Origin: SIG452 sp045540295
GTDB lineage: Bacteria > Bacillota > Clostridia > UMGS1840
Assembly: GCA_045540295.1 (NCBI GenBank)
Contig: JAZQGY010000004.1
Span: 1-53,155, forward strand
Length of the DNA: 53,155 nt
Direction: 5' to 3'
Of this stretch, positions 16,322 through 24,867 are shown in pieces. The translations under genes were made by a program, and so were the position numbers. Within the stretch, counting starts at the first letter, position 1; every line of letters starts with the position of its first letter. The notes under the pieces are model-generated. The model did no database searches and was not told where the DNA came from. It saw nothing but the letters and a program-made list of their open reading frames with translations.

Positions 16322-16922
16322 AAGAAATCCACTCCTCTCCTGCAAGGTACTTCTTCAAATCCTCTATAATCGCAAAAATCGGTAGGCCTACCACATTATC
16401 AAAATCGCCTTCAATTTTTTCTACAAACTTGGAAGCAATCCCCTGAATGGCATATGAGCCGGCTTTGTCAAACGGCTCTTTTGTTTGGATATATGCGGAA
16501 ATTTCCTCTCGGCTGATAGGATAAAAATACACTTTGGTTTCGCAAACGGTTTTGTGATAGGACACCGCACCCTTTTCTACATATCCCAAAGTAACACCGG
16601 TAAACACGCTGTGCGCCTTTCCGCTAAGCTTCTCCAGCATCCGACGGGCATCCTCTTCGTCTTCAGGCTTGCCGAAAATTTCGTCATCCAGTGCAACCAC
16701 GGTATCTGCTGCAATAATCAACACGTTTTCTCCCAGAAATTCCGCGGCGGCACTTTTCGCCTTGCGAAAGGATAACTCTTCTACCAATTTAGACGGAGAC
16801 ATCGGTTCTGCAACCGTTTCATCTGTATCCGTCACAAATACTGTAAAAGGAATCCTGTTTCTTTCCAGAATTTCTTTTCTTCTCGGAGACTGGGAAGCTA
16901 AAACAATTTTCTTTTGATTCAT
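16314..16922 (-). CDS. maf: Maf family nucleoside triphosphate pyrophosphatase
   Basis: A 202-residue Maf/YhdE house-cleaning enzyme that hydrolyses non-canonical NTPs such as dTTP/UTP or modified nucleotides to monophosphates. The N-terminal loop ASQSPRRKEIL and the acidic ADTVVALDDEIFGKP (with catalytic Asp) are diagnostic; GYVEKGAVSYHKTVCETKVYF follows in the core. Length (about 190-200) is normal. A sigma-A promoter is visible at 16955-16983, 33 bases upstream. The AraC gene downstream overlaps by 8 bases. Confidence 0.93.
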   Translation of the reverse strand: MNQKKIVLASQSPRRKEILERNRIPFTVFVTDTDETVAEPMSPSKLVEELSFRKAKSAAAEFLGENVLIIAADTVVALDDEIFGKPEDEEDARRMLEKLSGKAHSVFTGVTLGYVEKGAVSYHKTVCETKVYFYPISREEISAYIQTKEPFDKAGSYAIQGIASKFVEKIEGDFDNVVGLPIFAIIEDLKKYLAGEEWISCE

Positions 16923-16954
16923 TTAGGACCCTCCATCTGTAAGAATCTTCCGTA

Positions 16955-16983
16955 ATAATACCATATTTTGCAAAAAAAGTCAA
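16955..16983 (-). promoter_or_regulatory. Sigma-A-type promoter of maf
   Basis: TTGACT (16978-16983) and TATTAT (16955-16960) are 17 bases apart on the minus strand, in the divergent gap with the spoIIIA operon. Confidence 0.55.
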
Positions 16984-17018
16984 CCAAATTTGCAAATCAA
17001 CTTCCAAAGGACGAGTTG

Positions 17019-17047
17019 GCATACTTTGGGACAGCCTCACATATAGT
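17019..17047 (+). promoter_or_regulatory. Candidate sigma-E promoter of spoIIIA operon
   Basis: GCATACT (17019-17025), 14 bases, then CATATAGT (17040-17047) fits the mother-cell sigma-E pattern GHATATT-N14-CATACAHT with two mismatches in the -10. It lies 25 bases upstream of spoIIIAA. The same spacing is found before spoIVFA in this window. The spoIIIA operon is a sigma-E target in Bacillus subtilis. Confidence 0.55.
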
Positions 17048-17071
17048 GATAAAAAAGCGAGGGACCCTGAT

Positions 17072-17959
17072 ATGATACAACAGACATCATCGCAAAACAA
17101 ACAAAAACTTCTGTCTATTCTGCCTTCTGGTTTGGTGAAGTATCTGTCAAATGAAACAGAAGAAATCCGTTTTCGCAAAAACCAACCGGTGATATTTTTA
17201 GAAAGTCAGCGGGAATTGATTACCCCGTTTCGGATGGACGGAAACCGGCTGGAAGAATTGCTTGACAATATCACCGAAGGCTCTCCTGCCTCTTATTTTG
17301 ATTCTTTCAGAAACGGATTTATCACGATAAAAGGAGGTCACCGAGTGGGCATTGCCGGTACAACAGTGTATGATGACGGAAAAATATCCTACATCAAAGA
17401 TATTTCGTCCATCAATCTGCGAATTGCAAGAGAAATGCCGGGAGTAGCAGACCGATTGTTTCAAACGGTGGGTCGTATTTCACCCCTTCCCGGTATTCTG
17501 ATGATTTCACCGCCGGGACACGGAAAAACCACACTGCTGCGTGATTTTGTTCGTCAGCTATCTACCAAATGTGCAGGGACAAAAATTGCAGTGGTGGATG
17601 AAAGAAATGAAATTGCTGCTACTTATCACGGTGAAATGCAAAACGCATTGGGCCCCCGATGCGATGTTTTAAACGGTTACCGAAAAGCGGACGGTATTCT
17701 TTCGGCAGTCCGCAGTTTATCTCCCAATGTGATAATTGTGGATGAAATCGGAACCCCCGAAGATGAGGAATGCTTGTGCTACGCTCACCACGCCGGAGTG
17801 TCGGTTGTGGCAACTGTTCACGGTACCTGTGACGGTCTTTTTCGAAAAAATATCAGAAAGCTGACGCAGGAACAGGTATTTGATTATGAAGTGTATGTAA
17901 AAAAAAACGGGAAAGACGACCGTATTGAATCAATTCTAAAGGTCAAAGGTGAAGCGTAA
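17072..17959 (+). CDS. spoIIIAA: Stage III sporulation protein AA (secretion ATPase-like)
   Basis: A 295-residue SpoIIIAA, the ATPase of the SpoIIIA-SpoIIQ feeding channel between mother cell and forespore, needed for late sigma-G activity. Walker A SPPGHGKTT is at about 146-154 and Walker B NVIIVDEIG at about 219-227, with the family's GIAGTTVY before them. RBS GAGGG precedes the ATG. It is the first of eight genes in order AA-AB-AC-AD-AE-AF-AG-AH, a complete operon. Confidence 0.95.
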   Translation: MIQQTSSQNKQKLLSILPSGLVKYLSNETEEIRFRKNQPVIFLESQRELITPFRMDGNRLEELLDNITEGSPASYFDSFRNGFITIKGGHRVGIAGTTVYDDGKISYIKDISSINLRIAREMPGVADRLFQTVGRISPLPGILMISPPGHGKTTLLRDFVRQLSTKCAGTKIAVVDERNEIAATYHGEMQNALGPRCDVLNGYRKADGILSAVRSLSPNVIIVDEIGTPEDEECLCYAHHAGVSVVATVHGTCDGLFRKNIRKLTQEQVFDYEVYVKKNGKDDRIESILKVKGEA

Positions 17960-18450
17960 TGCTAAAATGGTACGGTTTGTTACTGCTTACAATTGCAGAT
18001 TTATTAGCCATCAGATATCTGAGTGAACAGAAGAAAAAAACAATTCAGTGTTTACAGGAAATGACCGTATTTTTAGGAAACATCACTTACGGCGTAACCG
18101 AGTGGAACCAAACGCTGGAAAAAGCTATTCTGCAAGAAAATTCGGCTTTTTTCCCAAAATACTTTCAGAAATCGGTGGATACTTTTCAAAAAACACACCC
18201 TTTAAGAAAAGCTTTGGTACTGGCACTTGACGACCTACCCCTTCCCGAAGAAGCAACCGGACTGATATCCCGATATTTTTCGGTAATTGGAAAAGATACC
18301 AAAAAACTTACAGAAGAACACTACAGACATATCAAAAACCGACTGGAAATGATACTCGGCAATTTGCAAACAGAACTCCCCAAAACAAAAAAGCTAATTG
18401 CAACCGGAATTTGCTCCGGCAGCGCTATGGTTGCCGTTTTGCTACTGTAA
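17959..18450 (+). CDS. spoIIIAB: Stage III sporulation protein AB
   Basis: A 163-residue SpoIIIAB (type II secretion GspF-like) membrane protein. An N-terminal hydrophobic segment with LLLLTIADLLAIRYL and a C-terminal TM (about residues 145-163) flank a helical domain. The ATG overlaps the last base of the spoIIIAA stop codon (TAATG), so the two are translationally coupled. Recognised by size, topology and operon position. Confidence 0.9.
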   Translation: MLKWYGLLLLTIADLLAIRYLSEQKKKTIQCLQEMTVFLGNITYGVTEWNQTLEKAILQENSAFFPKYFQKSVDTFQKTHPLRKALVLALDDLPLPEEATGLISRYFSVIGKDTKKLTEEHYRHIKNRLEMILGNLQTELPKTKKLIATGICSGSAMVAVLLL

Positions 18451-18463
18451 AAAGGAAGTTATT

Positions 18464-18658
18464 ATGAATGTTGAATTAATTTTTAAAATTGCGGCAATTG
18501 GAATTATCGTTGCCATCTTAAACCAACTGCTTTCCAAGTCAGGCCGTGACGAACAGGCTACTATGGTAACGCTGGCAGGACTTGTGGTGGTGTTGATTGT
18601 AATTGTGCAGGAAATTGCTTACTTATTTGAAACGATTAAAAGCCTGTTCGGGTTTTAA
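18464..18658 (+). CDS. spoIIIAC: Stage III sporulation protein AC
   Basis: A 64-residue SpoIIIAC, almost entirely two hydrophobic helices separated by the conserved loop QLLSKSGRDEQATM. The upstream in-frame extension overlaps spoIIIAB; the ATG at 18464 is 8 bases from AAAGGAAG and gives the correct family length (about 65). It lies in the inner membrane as part of the SpoIIIA complex. Confidence 0.93.
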   Translation: MNVELIFKIAAIGIIVAILNQLLSKSGRDEQATMVTLAGLVVVLIVIVQEIAYLFETIKSLFGF

Positions 18659-18678
18659 AAGATAGGAGAGAGTCATCC

Positions 18679-19068
18679 ATGGATACTGTTGCAAAATTGA
18701 CAGGCATTGCCGTTGTGGGTGCTGTGTCCGCAGTCATGTTACGGGAAAAAGCTCCCCAGTTTTCCATGATGATTGCTCTTGTAACCGGAATTGTAATTTT
18801 TTCGGTAATTGCAGGAGAACTGACAAGCATCCTGAACATTTTAACTGATTATATGCAAGCCTCCGGACTGGAATCGGAATCGGTATCCACTATTCTAAAA
18901 ATCTTAGGAATCGGAATTGGTGCAGAATACGTTTGCAATGTGATTTCTGATGCAGGAGAACAAGCCATTGCCAAAAAGATGGAATTTGCCGCCAAAGTAG
19001 TTATATTAATGCTCATTCTGCCTTTGCTGGGAAAGGTTGTGGACACAGTATGGTCTCTGTTTGGATAA
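18679..19068 (+). CDS. spoIIIAD: Stage III sporulation protein AD
   Basis: A 129-residue SpoIIIAD with four hydrophobic segments. ILKILGIGIGAEYVCNVISDAGEQAIAKK is the family's conserved segment near residues 73-101. Length agrees with family (about 130). RBS ATAGGAGAG. Its end overlaps spoIIIAE by 19 bases. Confidence 0.93.
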   Translation: MDTVAKLTGIAVVGAVSAVMLREKAPQFSMMIALVTGIVIFSVIAGELTSILNILTDYMQASGLESESVSTILKILGIGIGAEYVCNVISDAGEQAIAKKMEFAAKVVILMLILPLLGKVVDTVWSLFG

Positions 19069-20072
19069 AACGGATTATTATTTTGACAACGATAATGGGA
19101 ATGGTGTTCGTGTTTCCGCAAACGGTGTGTGCCACTGCTCTGGAAGCTATAGAAGAAACCGAATTTTCCCTTCCGGAAATCTGGAAAACAGTTTGTGACG
19201 TTCTTTGGGGTGAATTTGCTCTTTTACGACAAAAAATTCCTTCCTTGGTGTTTTTGATGTTGCTCATTGGTATTAAAAATTGCATGGATTTTCCCATCAG
19301 TTTAAACAAAACGGTACACCTGGGTATCTTTTGTGCCATTGCTTTATGTTGCGGAGAACTGTTTCGGCAACTAATCTTGGTGGCAGAAGATTGCATTGTG
19401 TATCTCTCGGAATTTGTGTATATGAGCGTGCCCGTTCTGACGGGACTCATCGCAAACAGCGGTAAGGTACTCAGTGCAACAAAATCAACCTACTTCATCC
19501 TGGGTTTTATGAGTCTTCTTACCTTCCTCATCAAAAACATTTTTTTGCCCGGAATTTTGGTCTATTTTATGTGTACTGTACTCTCTCCTCTTTTGGAAAA
19601 AGATTATTTCGCAGCACTGAAAAAGGTAATACTTTGGGCAATAAAAACTGTGCTTCCCGTTCTGATAGGTATATTTATGATGATCTTTACGTTGCTCACG
19701 ACGGTTAGCAAAGCTTCGGATTCTCTGACATTGCAATCTGCCAAAATGGCACTGGGAAATTGCATTCCGTTTCTTGGAGGAAGCCTCAGCGATTCCGGAG
19801 AATATCTGATTCAGGCTGTAACACAACTGAAGGCCAAGGCAGGGCTAGGAGGTGTGATTGGAATATCCTATGTATTCTTATCTCCCTTAGTAAAGCTTAC
19901 GGCAGGTATTCTCACCTTCCAAGCACTATCTGTTTGCGCCGGTTTTCTCTCTGATAGCCAGACAGCACACTTTTTTGAAGATACGGCTACCGGACTGGGT
20001 ATGCTGACAGGCGTTGTGGCAACTGTGCTGGTCATCGCGGTTCTTGGTATCCTGGTATTAACCGGAATTTAG
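19050..20072 (+). CDS. spoIIIAE: Stage III sporulation protein AE
   Basis: A 340-residue SpoIIIAE, a polytopic membrane component of the spore channel. An N-terminal signal-like helix precedes a short extracytoplasmic stretch (EAIEETEFSLPEIW), then about seven hydrophobic segments. It is somewhat shorter than the Bacillus homologue (about 400 residues), missing part of the N-terminal extracytoplasmic region. It starts 19 bases inside spoIIIAD, with a weak GAAAGG upstream, and ends 9 bases before spoIIIAF. Confidence 0.9.
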   Translation: MVSVWIKRIIILTTIMGMVFVFPQTVCATALEAIEETEFSLPEIWKTVCDVLWGEFALLRQKIPSLVFLMLLIGIKNCMDFPISLNKTVHLGIFCAIALCCGELFRQLILVAEDCIVYLSEFVYMSVPVLTGLIANSGKVLSATKSTYFILGFMSLLTFLIKNIFLPGILVYFMCTVLSPLLEKDYFAALKKVILWAIKTVLPVLIGIFMMIFTLLTTVSKASDSLTLQSAKMALGNCIPFLGGSLSDSGEYLIQAVTQLKAKAGLGGVIGISYVFLSPLVKLTAGILTFQALSVCAGFLSDSQTAHFFEDTATGLGMLTGVVATVLVIAVLGILVLTGI

Positions 20073-20081
20073 GAGGATATT

Positions 20082-20525
20082 ATGGCACAATGGATTGCTC
20101 AGTTCAAACAAGTGGTTCTGGTGGTATTGGTCTGTGAATTTTTAAAGGAGCTCTTATCCACCGGTTCTTTCCGAAAATATGTGCAATTTGCAGTGAATCT
20201 GTTTTTGTTTTTATTCCTGATTTCTTCGTTATTCCGTATTGATTTCTCCTTGCCGGAATTTTCTGTCCCCACGGTTCATACCACTACGGAAAATCTGCTA
20301 ATCAAAGAATACGAGACCGACATCGCTGCTGAAATTCAAACAAAGCTTTCGGAAAACAATCTGGATATTGCCACGGTAACAGTGCATTTAAACGACAGGT
20401 ACGAATTGGAAGCCGTGCAAATTTACACCAATGAACATCCCTCTCAAATTCAGGCGGTATTGAAAGGAGACTTCCCCTATGAAGTGGTTTGCCCCACTGA
20501 AAAATTTTTGGACGAAACGTCCTAA
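20082..20525 (+). CDS. spoIIIAF: Stage III sporulation protein AF
   Basis: A 147-residue SpoIIIAF with two N-terminal transmembrane helices (about 10-27 and 35-50) and an extracytoplasmic domain. This ring-forming family builds part of the intermembrane assembly. RBS AGGAGGATATT. The last 47 bases overlap spoIIIAG in another frame, an unusually long overlap for the operon. Confidence 0.88.
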   Translation: MAQWIAQFKQVVLVVLVCEFLKELLSTGSFRKYVQFAVNLFLFLFLISSLFRIDFSLPEFSVPTVHTTTENLLIKEYETDIAAEIQTKLSENNLDIATVTVHLNDRYELEAVQIYTNEHPSQIQAVLKGDFPYEVVCPTEKFLDETS

Positions 20526-21018
20526 AAATCAAAAACTCAAACTGATTGTAATGCTGTTTTTGATAGCAATTATTTTGCTGGTATTTCCTTCTGCTCCACC
20601 GAAAAAAGCATCAAATTCAAAGCCCGTGAATATGATAAATCAACCGGATCTGCAAGCAAAAGAGTTAGAATCGCTTCTCACAGAATTAACCGGCAATAAA
20701 GTGCGGGTATTAGTTGCTTATGCCGATTCGGGAGAGTTGGAAATTGTGCGGGAGGAAACCACTACCTCCGATACCAAAACTGCTACCGGAGAAATCCAAC
20801 ACAAAACCGATCAAAAACCGGTATTGGATGCTAACAAAAACATTCAGATACAGAACCAGCGCCAGCCACGAATCAAAGGGGTATGTATCTTCTGCTTTGC
20901 CCCTTACGAGCAAACAACAGAAGAACTTCTGTACCGGGCTGCCAAAAGTTCTCTGGGAGCAGATTTACACACTGTGGAGGTGGTTTTTAAACCCGTAAAA
21001 CAAAATGAAAAACCTTAA
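20479..21018 (+). CDS. spoIIIAG: Stage III sporulation protein AG
   Basis: A 179-residue SpoIIIAG. A basic cytoplasmic N-terminus precedes one membrane helix (about 20-38), then an extracytoplasmic domain with LESLLTELTGNKVRVLVAYADSGE, resembling the ring-building motif of the family, a Thr/Lys/Gln-rich insert (about 95-120) and IKGVCIFC. In Bacillus it forms a large ring in the intermembrane space. The ATG follows AAAGGAG inside spoIIIAF, 47 bases before the AF stop. Confidence 0.9.
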   Translation: MKWFAPLKNFWTKRPKNQKLKLIVMLFLIAIILLVFPSAPPKKASNSKPVNMINQPDLQAKELESLLTELTGNKVRVLVAYADSGELEIVREETTTSDTKTATGEIQHKTDQKPVLDANKNIQIQNQRQPRIKGVCIFCFAPYEQTTEELLYRAAKSSLGADLHTVEVVFKPVKQNEKP

Positions 21019-21037
21019 AAAGAAAGGAATCATCGCT

Positions 21038-21544
21038 ATGATTTTATTGCACAAAAGAAAAATTGCCGCAGTGGTTTGTACTGCTCTGTTAGCCACTGCC
21101 GGCGTAGTCAATTACATCAACCATACCGAAACGCAAACGGTATCTCTGTCCTTACCGCCTGCTAACGAAAGCTATGACGAAAATACCACTTACGGGGAAG
21201 CAAAGTATGTGTCCTCTGACTTCACCATGGAAAAAAACAGAAGTGAAGCCGTATCCTTACTGCAAACCGTTTCCGAAAACAAGGATGCCTCGCCAGAACA
21301 GAAAGCCGAAGCTCAGGATGAAATGATTCGGATTGCAAAGGATATGGAAAAGGAATCCCTGGCAGAACGGATTCTTACCGAAAAAGGATTTGTGAACGTT
21401 CATGTTTTTTTAAGTTCTCCTGATGCGACTGTCAGCGTGCAATCTGCAGGATTAACTCCTCAGGAAATTGCACAGATTCGGGATACTATGAAAAACGAAG
21501 CTGATATTGACCCGAAAAACTTAAAAATTATTGAAACAAACTAA
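21038..21544 (+). CDS. spoIIIAH: Stage III sporulation protein AH
   Basis: A 168-residue SpoIIIAH with one N-terminal membrane anchor (about residues 8-26) and an extracytoplasmic YscJ/FliF-like domain ending in the segment AERILTEKGFVNVHVFLSS, then SAGLTPQEIAQIRD. SpoIIIAH bridges to forespore SpoIIQ. The frame opens 33 bases earlier, but ATG 21038 is 9 bases from AAAGGA and is preferred. It is the last gene of the operon; the gap to the next gene (100 bases) shows no terminator. Confidence 0.92.
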   Translation: MILLHKRKIAAVVCTALLATAGVVNYINHTETQTVSLSLPPANESYDENTTYGEAKYVSSDFTMEKNRSEAVSLLQTVSENKDASPEQKAEAQDEMIRIAKDMEKESLAERILTEKGFVNVHVFLSSPDATVSVQSAGLTPQEIAQIRDTMKNEADIDPKNLKIIETN

Positions 21545-21644
21545 CTAAAATCATGAAAAAAAGTTGAACTTGTCAACCGACGGATTCTTTGGTACGCTTA
21601 GGCTGAGTAGTGCGGAATAATTTTATTATTTTTGAGGTGAACGT

Positions 21645-21896
21645 ATGAATCTTACCAAAGAAGAAAAGGAAAAGTACAAAAGCTACAACAGAGCTTACAA
21701 CCTTTACAGCCCCAATCACAACGATTACGATGCAAAGGCAGCTGCAAAGAGAAAAAAAGAGGAAGAAGACAAAAAGAAGCGTGAACAACAGCTTTTAAGC
21801 CGTTTAAAAAAGCTGAAACAGTCTGCCGCAAAGCGAGGTATGTTAAATCAGAAGCCTTATTACGCAAAAGTGACAGAGGAAACAAACAATGCCTGA
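21645..21896 (+). CDS. Small charged protein of portal cassette, 83 aa
   Basis: Unknown function. It is strongly charged and helical: N-terminal KEEKEKYKSYNRAYNLYS, a central Lys/Glu-rich run (about residues 30-60) predicted as coiled coil, then a Tyr-containing tail. No signal or membrane segment. RBS TTTGAGGTG. It starts 100 bases after spoIIIAH and its stop overlaps the portal-like start by 8 bases, so the two are cotranslated. A scaffold- or adaptor-like role is speculation. Confidence 0.75.
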   Translation: MNLTKEEKEKYKSYNRAYNLYSPNHNDYDAKAAAKRKKEEEDKKKREQQLLSRLKKLKQSAAKRGMLNQKPYYAKVTEETNNA

Positions 21897-23757
21897 GAAT
21901 CTGGCCTTGTTTGTCTGTCATGAATTCAACGACCGCAAAGAAAAACGAAGTCATCTGGAGTTAAAATGGAATCTGAATATCAATTTCTTAAACGGTAACC
22001 AATATTGCGATGTAGACTACAACGGCAAAAAAATTTACTCTGTAGAAAAGCTCTATGATTATCAGGAACGTGCCGTTTATAACAACATTGCTCCTATTAT
22101 GGAAACCAGAGTGGCAAAACTGTCCGGCGTGGTCCCTCAAATTGGTGCCACCACAGAAAGCACCGATTTAAACGACATTGCCAATGCCAAAATTTCCACG
22201 GCTGTGTTGAATACGGTTTCCAAACAACTGAACTTCTCTGAAAAAATTGCCAATGCAGTTTCGGTTTCAGAATTGTTAGGAACTGCTTTCTATAAAACTG
22301 TGTGGCAAAAGGATCAGGGGGATTTCCTGTGTCTTGATAACGGTATACCCGTAAAGTCGGGAGAGGTAGACACGGTGGTGCTAACTCCTTATGAAATCTA
22401 TCCGGAAAGCCTTTATACAGAACAAATTTCAGAGCAAAGAAGCATCATTCATGCCCACCCCTATCATGTGGATGAAATCAAAGAAAAATGGGATGTAACA
22501 CTACAAGGATTTTCTGTTAATCTGTTTTCTATGACCAACGTGACCAATGTCACGGGCGGTCTTGGCTGGACAGGCAGTTTAGAAAGTGTGGGTCAGGAAA
22601 TCAAAAATGGGTACGACATTGTACTGGAATACTACGAAAAACCCACCAAAAAGCATCCCGACGGCCGTCTTCTGATTGTGGCATATTATAACGAAATGTT
22701 GCTGTATGAAGGACCTTTACCATACCTGAATGCCAAGTATCACACAAGGGGGTACCCCTTTGTGAAACAGGTGTCTGTGGCACGTCCCGGTTGTTTTTTC
22801 GGAACCAGCATTATTGAACGTTTAATCCCCATTCAAAGAGACTACAATGCCATTCAAAACCGTATCAATGAATACTTAAACCGTGCCGCTTTGGGAATCC
22901 CGGTGATTGAAGACGGAAGCGTGGATGTGGACAGTTTGGAATACTACGGAATGCCTCCCGGAATGCCTATTGTGTATTTGCGGGGCAGTGAACCACCCCG
23001 CTTTATGGACACACCTGCCCTTCCCTACAGTTTCTTATCCAAGCAGGACCGGTTGGAAGAAGCTTTTGTTTCCATTTCCGGAATTTCAGAACTGTCACGT
23101 TATTCTTCTGCACCTTCCAATGTAACTTCAGGAACGGCTTTAAGTATTCTATCTCAACAGGATGATAACCGTCTGGCAGTCAGTGCGGAAAACATTCGAA
23201 ACGCCGTTTTAGAAGTAGCAAAACAATGGTTACGGTTATACCGCCAGTTTGCTTTATTTGAAAGAATGCTCAATTTAGGCGGTGACGACACCGATAACGC
23301 ACTTGTTCGCTGGAGTAAAACCAATCTGCTTCCCGAACAGTTGGAATTAACCACACAAAACGAAATTGAAAATTCTCTGACGGTCAAGCGTGATCTGATT
23401 CGGGAGCTTTATGCGATGGGGCTTTTTACCGACCCCAAAACCGGCAGAATCACACCTTGCGCCAAATCAAAAATCCTTTCTATGCTGAAGATGGGAGATT
23501 GGGAAAACAAAATGGAAACCGAAACACTCCACGTAACCAAAGCTGCCCGGGAAAATCTGAAAATGCGCGAAAAAATTTTCTGCCCCGTCAAAGCAAGAGA
23601 TCATCACGAAATTCACATAGAAGAGCACACCAAATACATGATGACCTCTGAATTTGAAGAACTGGAAGCAAACGATCCGAGCCTTGCAACACTGTGGGAA
23701 GCACATCTTGACGAACATGAACATTACCTTGGAAAGATTGCGGAAAAAACCGTCTGA
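21889..23757 (+). CDS. Phage portal-like protein (P22-type)
   Basis: A 622-residue protein that reads like the portal (head-tail connector) proteins of tailed phages of the P22 type: an N-terminal DLN/helical domain, a central region with LERLIPIQRDYNAIQNRINEYLNRAALG (about 308-330) and a glycine-rich GMPPGMPIVYLRGS, then a long helical C-terminus. Recognition rests on this pattern rather than on a search. In phage it forms a 12-mer ring for DNA passage. Here no terminase, capsid, protease, tail or integrase gene is near; both neighbours are the spoIIIA operon and a small protein. The ATG follows AGAGGAAAC within the upstream gene. It could be a domesticated portal or a remnant. Confidence 0.6.
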   Translation: MPENLALFVCHEFNDRKEKRSHLELKWNLNINFLNGNQYCDVDYNGKKIYSVEKLYDYQERAVYNNIAPIMETRVAKLSGVVPQIGATTESTDLNDIANAKISTAVLNTVSKQLNFSEKIANAVSVSELLGTAFYKTVWQKDQGDFLCLDNGIPVKSGEVDTVVLTPYEIYPESLYTEQISEQRSIIHAHPYHVDEIKEKWDVTLQGFSVNLFSMTNVTNVTGGLGWTGSLESVGQEIKNGYDIVLEYYEKPTKKHPDGRLLIVAYYNEMLLYEGPLPYLNAKYHTRGYPFVKQVSVARPGCFFGTSIIERLIPIQRDYNAIQNRINEYLNRAALGIPVIEDGSVDVDSLEYYGMPPGMPIVYLRGSEPPRFMDTPALPYSFLSKQDRLEEAFVSISGISELSRYSSAPSNVTSGTALSILSQQDDNRLAVSAENIRNAVLEVAKQWLRLYRQFALFERMLNLGGDDTDNALVRWSKTNLLPEQLELTTQNEIENSLTVKRDLIRELYAMGLFTDPKTGRITPCAKSKILSMLKMGDWENKMETETLHVTKAARENLKMREKIFCPVKARDHHEIHIEEHTKYMMTSEFEELEANDPSLATLWEAHLDEHEHYLGKIAEKTV

Positions 23758-23825
23758 CAGGTATATTTTCCGTCTGTTCGGAATATACTTTGGATAGAAA
23801 AAACTGTAAGAAAGGCGGAAGTGTC

Positions 23826-24056
23826 ATGGAAAAATTTTTAAAAAAAATTGCATCTTTATTTCAAAAACCGGAAGAAAACCCCTCTTATGATGCGGTTATG
23901 GAAGCAAAACAGGAAGTTGCCATTGCCTGGAGTAAATTTAACGAAGTCACCAGGGACGAGTATATCGACATTGCCATTATGAATTTAAACCTGGCAAAAA
24001 AACGGCTGGATGTTGCCATTAAAGAATCCAAAGAGGCTTTGGTAACACAAGCTTAA
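23826..24056 (+). CDS. Small protein, possibly DUF2508/YaaL-like
   Basis: A 76-residue helical protein. The core AWSKFNEVTRDEYIDIAIMN followed by AKKRLDVAIKESK resembles DUF2508 (YaaL) with its A...F...(T)...D.AI...L.A..R pattern, but the match is partial. The frame opens at 23790; the ATG at 23826 follows GAAAGGCGG. It lies 68 bases after the portal-like gene and ends the cassette, followed by a terminator. Function unknown. Confidence 0.6.
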   Translation: MEKFLKKIASLFQKPEENPSYDAVMEAKQEVAIAWSKFNEVTRDEYIDIAIMNLNLAKKRLDVAIKESKEALVTQA

Positions 24057-24112
24057 CTTTCTCATAAAAAAAACAAGTCATTCCTATCTCAATTTTTTAA
24101 ATCCTCTCTTAA

Positions 24113-24153
24113 GAAAAAAGGAACTGCCTCCTTCGGGAGCAGTTCCTTTTTTC
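24113..24153. terminator. Intrinsic terminator between cassette and mgtC
   Basis: A hairpin (GGAACTG-C-CTCC, TTCG loop, GGAG-CAGTTCC) bordered by AAAAAA and TTTTTT serves both convergent units: the portal cassette on plus and mgtC on minus. Confidence 0.85.
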
Positions 24154-24156
24154 TTG

Positions 24157-24813
24157 TTATATTTCGCTTTTGAAGCCACAGTCATACGGAATGGAACGAA
24201 GAAAATCTTCTTCATTTAAATCATAAGGAATTTCGATGTAGAACACATAAGTAAACATTCCGTTTTTCTTCACGATATTGGTATCAAACACTGTAATTTT
24301 ATGTTCTAAAAACCGTTCTTTAATCATATCAGCATTTTCAATATTTTTCACCGTGAGAATTTTACTTTTTCGTTTTGCAGTATATTTGGTGCGGAAATGC
24401 AGCACTGTTTGTGCCAATAAAATCAGCAAGGTTCCTGCAACACCAACCACATACATACCACAACCGATTGCCATACCAATACCTGCAGTTGCCCAAATTC
24501 CGGCGGCAGTGGTAAGACCGCTGATCATCTGATGCTTTACAAAAACCATGCCGGCGCCTAAAAACCCGATACCGCTGACAATCTGCGCTGCAATACGGGC
24601 AGGATCACGGTTGACAATATTCGGAATATTCATAAAGCCATAAATAGAAACCAGCATCATCAGGCAGGATGCAATTGCAACAATACAGTGGGTGCGAAGA
24701 CCGGCTTCTTTCGCACGGTTCGTTCGTTCAAAACCAATAATCACACCACATAAACCGGCAACAAACAATCGAATAAGGTACATCAGGTTTTGATTTAAAA
24801 AAATCTGATCCAT
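24157..24813 (-). CDS. MgtC/SapB family membrane protein
   Basis: A 218-residue MgtC-type protein. The N-terminal part has four or five hydrophobic segments, including the conserved RLFVAGLCGVIIGFER and GLRTHCIVAIASCLMMLVS; the soluble C-terminus (about 150-218) is an ACT-like domain. MgtC proteins modulate ATP synthase or Mg2+ homeostasis in known cases; the role here is inferred only. RBS GAGGAGGG. A perfect palindrome overlaps the -35 of its promoter. Confidence 0.9.
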   Translation of the reverse strand: MDQIFLNQNLMYLIRLFVAGLCGVIIGFERTNRAKEAGLRTHCIVAIASCLMMLVSIYGFMNIPNIVNRDPARIAAQIVSGIGFLGAGMVFVKHQMISGLTTAAGIWATAGIGMAIGCGMYVVGVAGTLLILLAQTVLHFRTKYTAKRKSKILTVKNIENADMIKERFLEHKITVFDTNIVKKNGMFTYVFYIEIPYDLNEEDFLRSIPYDCGFKSEI

Positions 24814-24867
24814 GTTTTCCCTCCTCTCATCAGTAGATTATGATAGCATAAAAGAGAATTATTTGTC

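Noticed and set aside
21645..24056. Prophage hypothesis for the portal-like region
   Set aside because: No integrase, terminase, capsid, tail, lysis or att-like repeats seen on either side; flanks are chromosomal sporulation and housekeeping genes. It is treated as an isolated gene.
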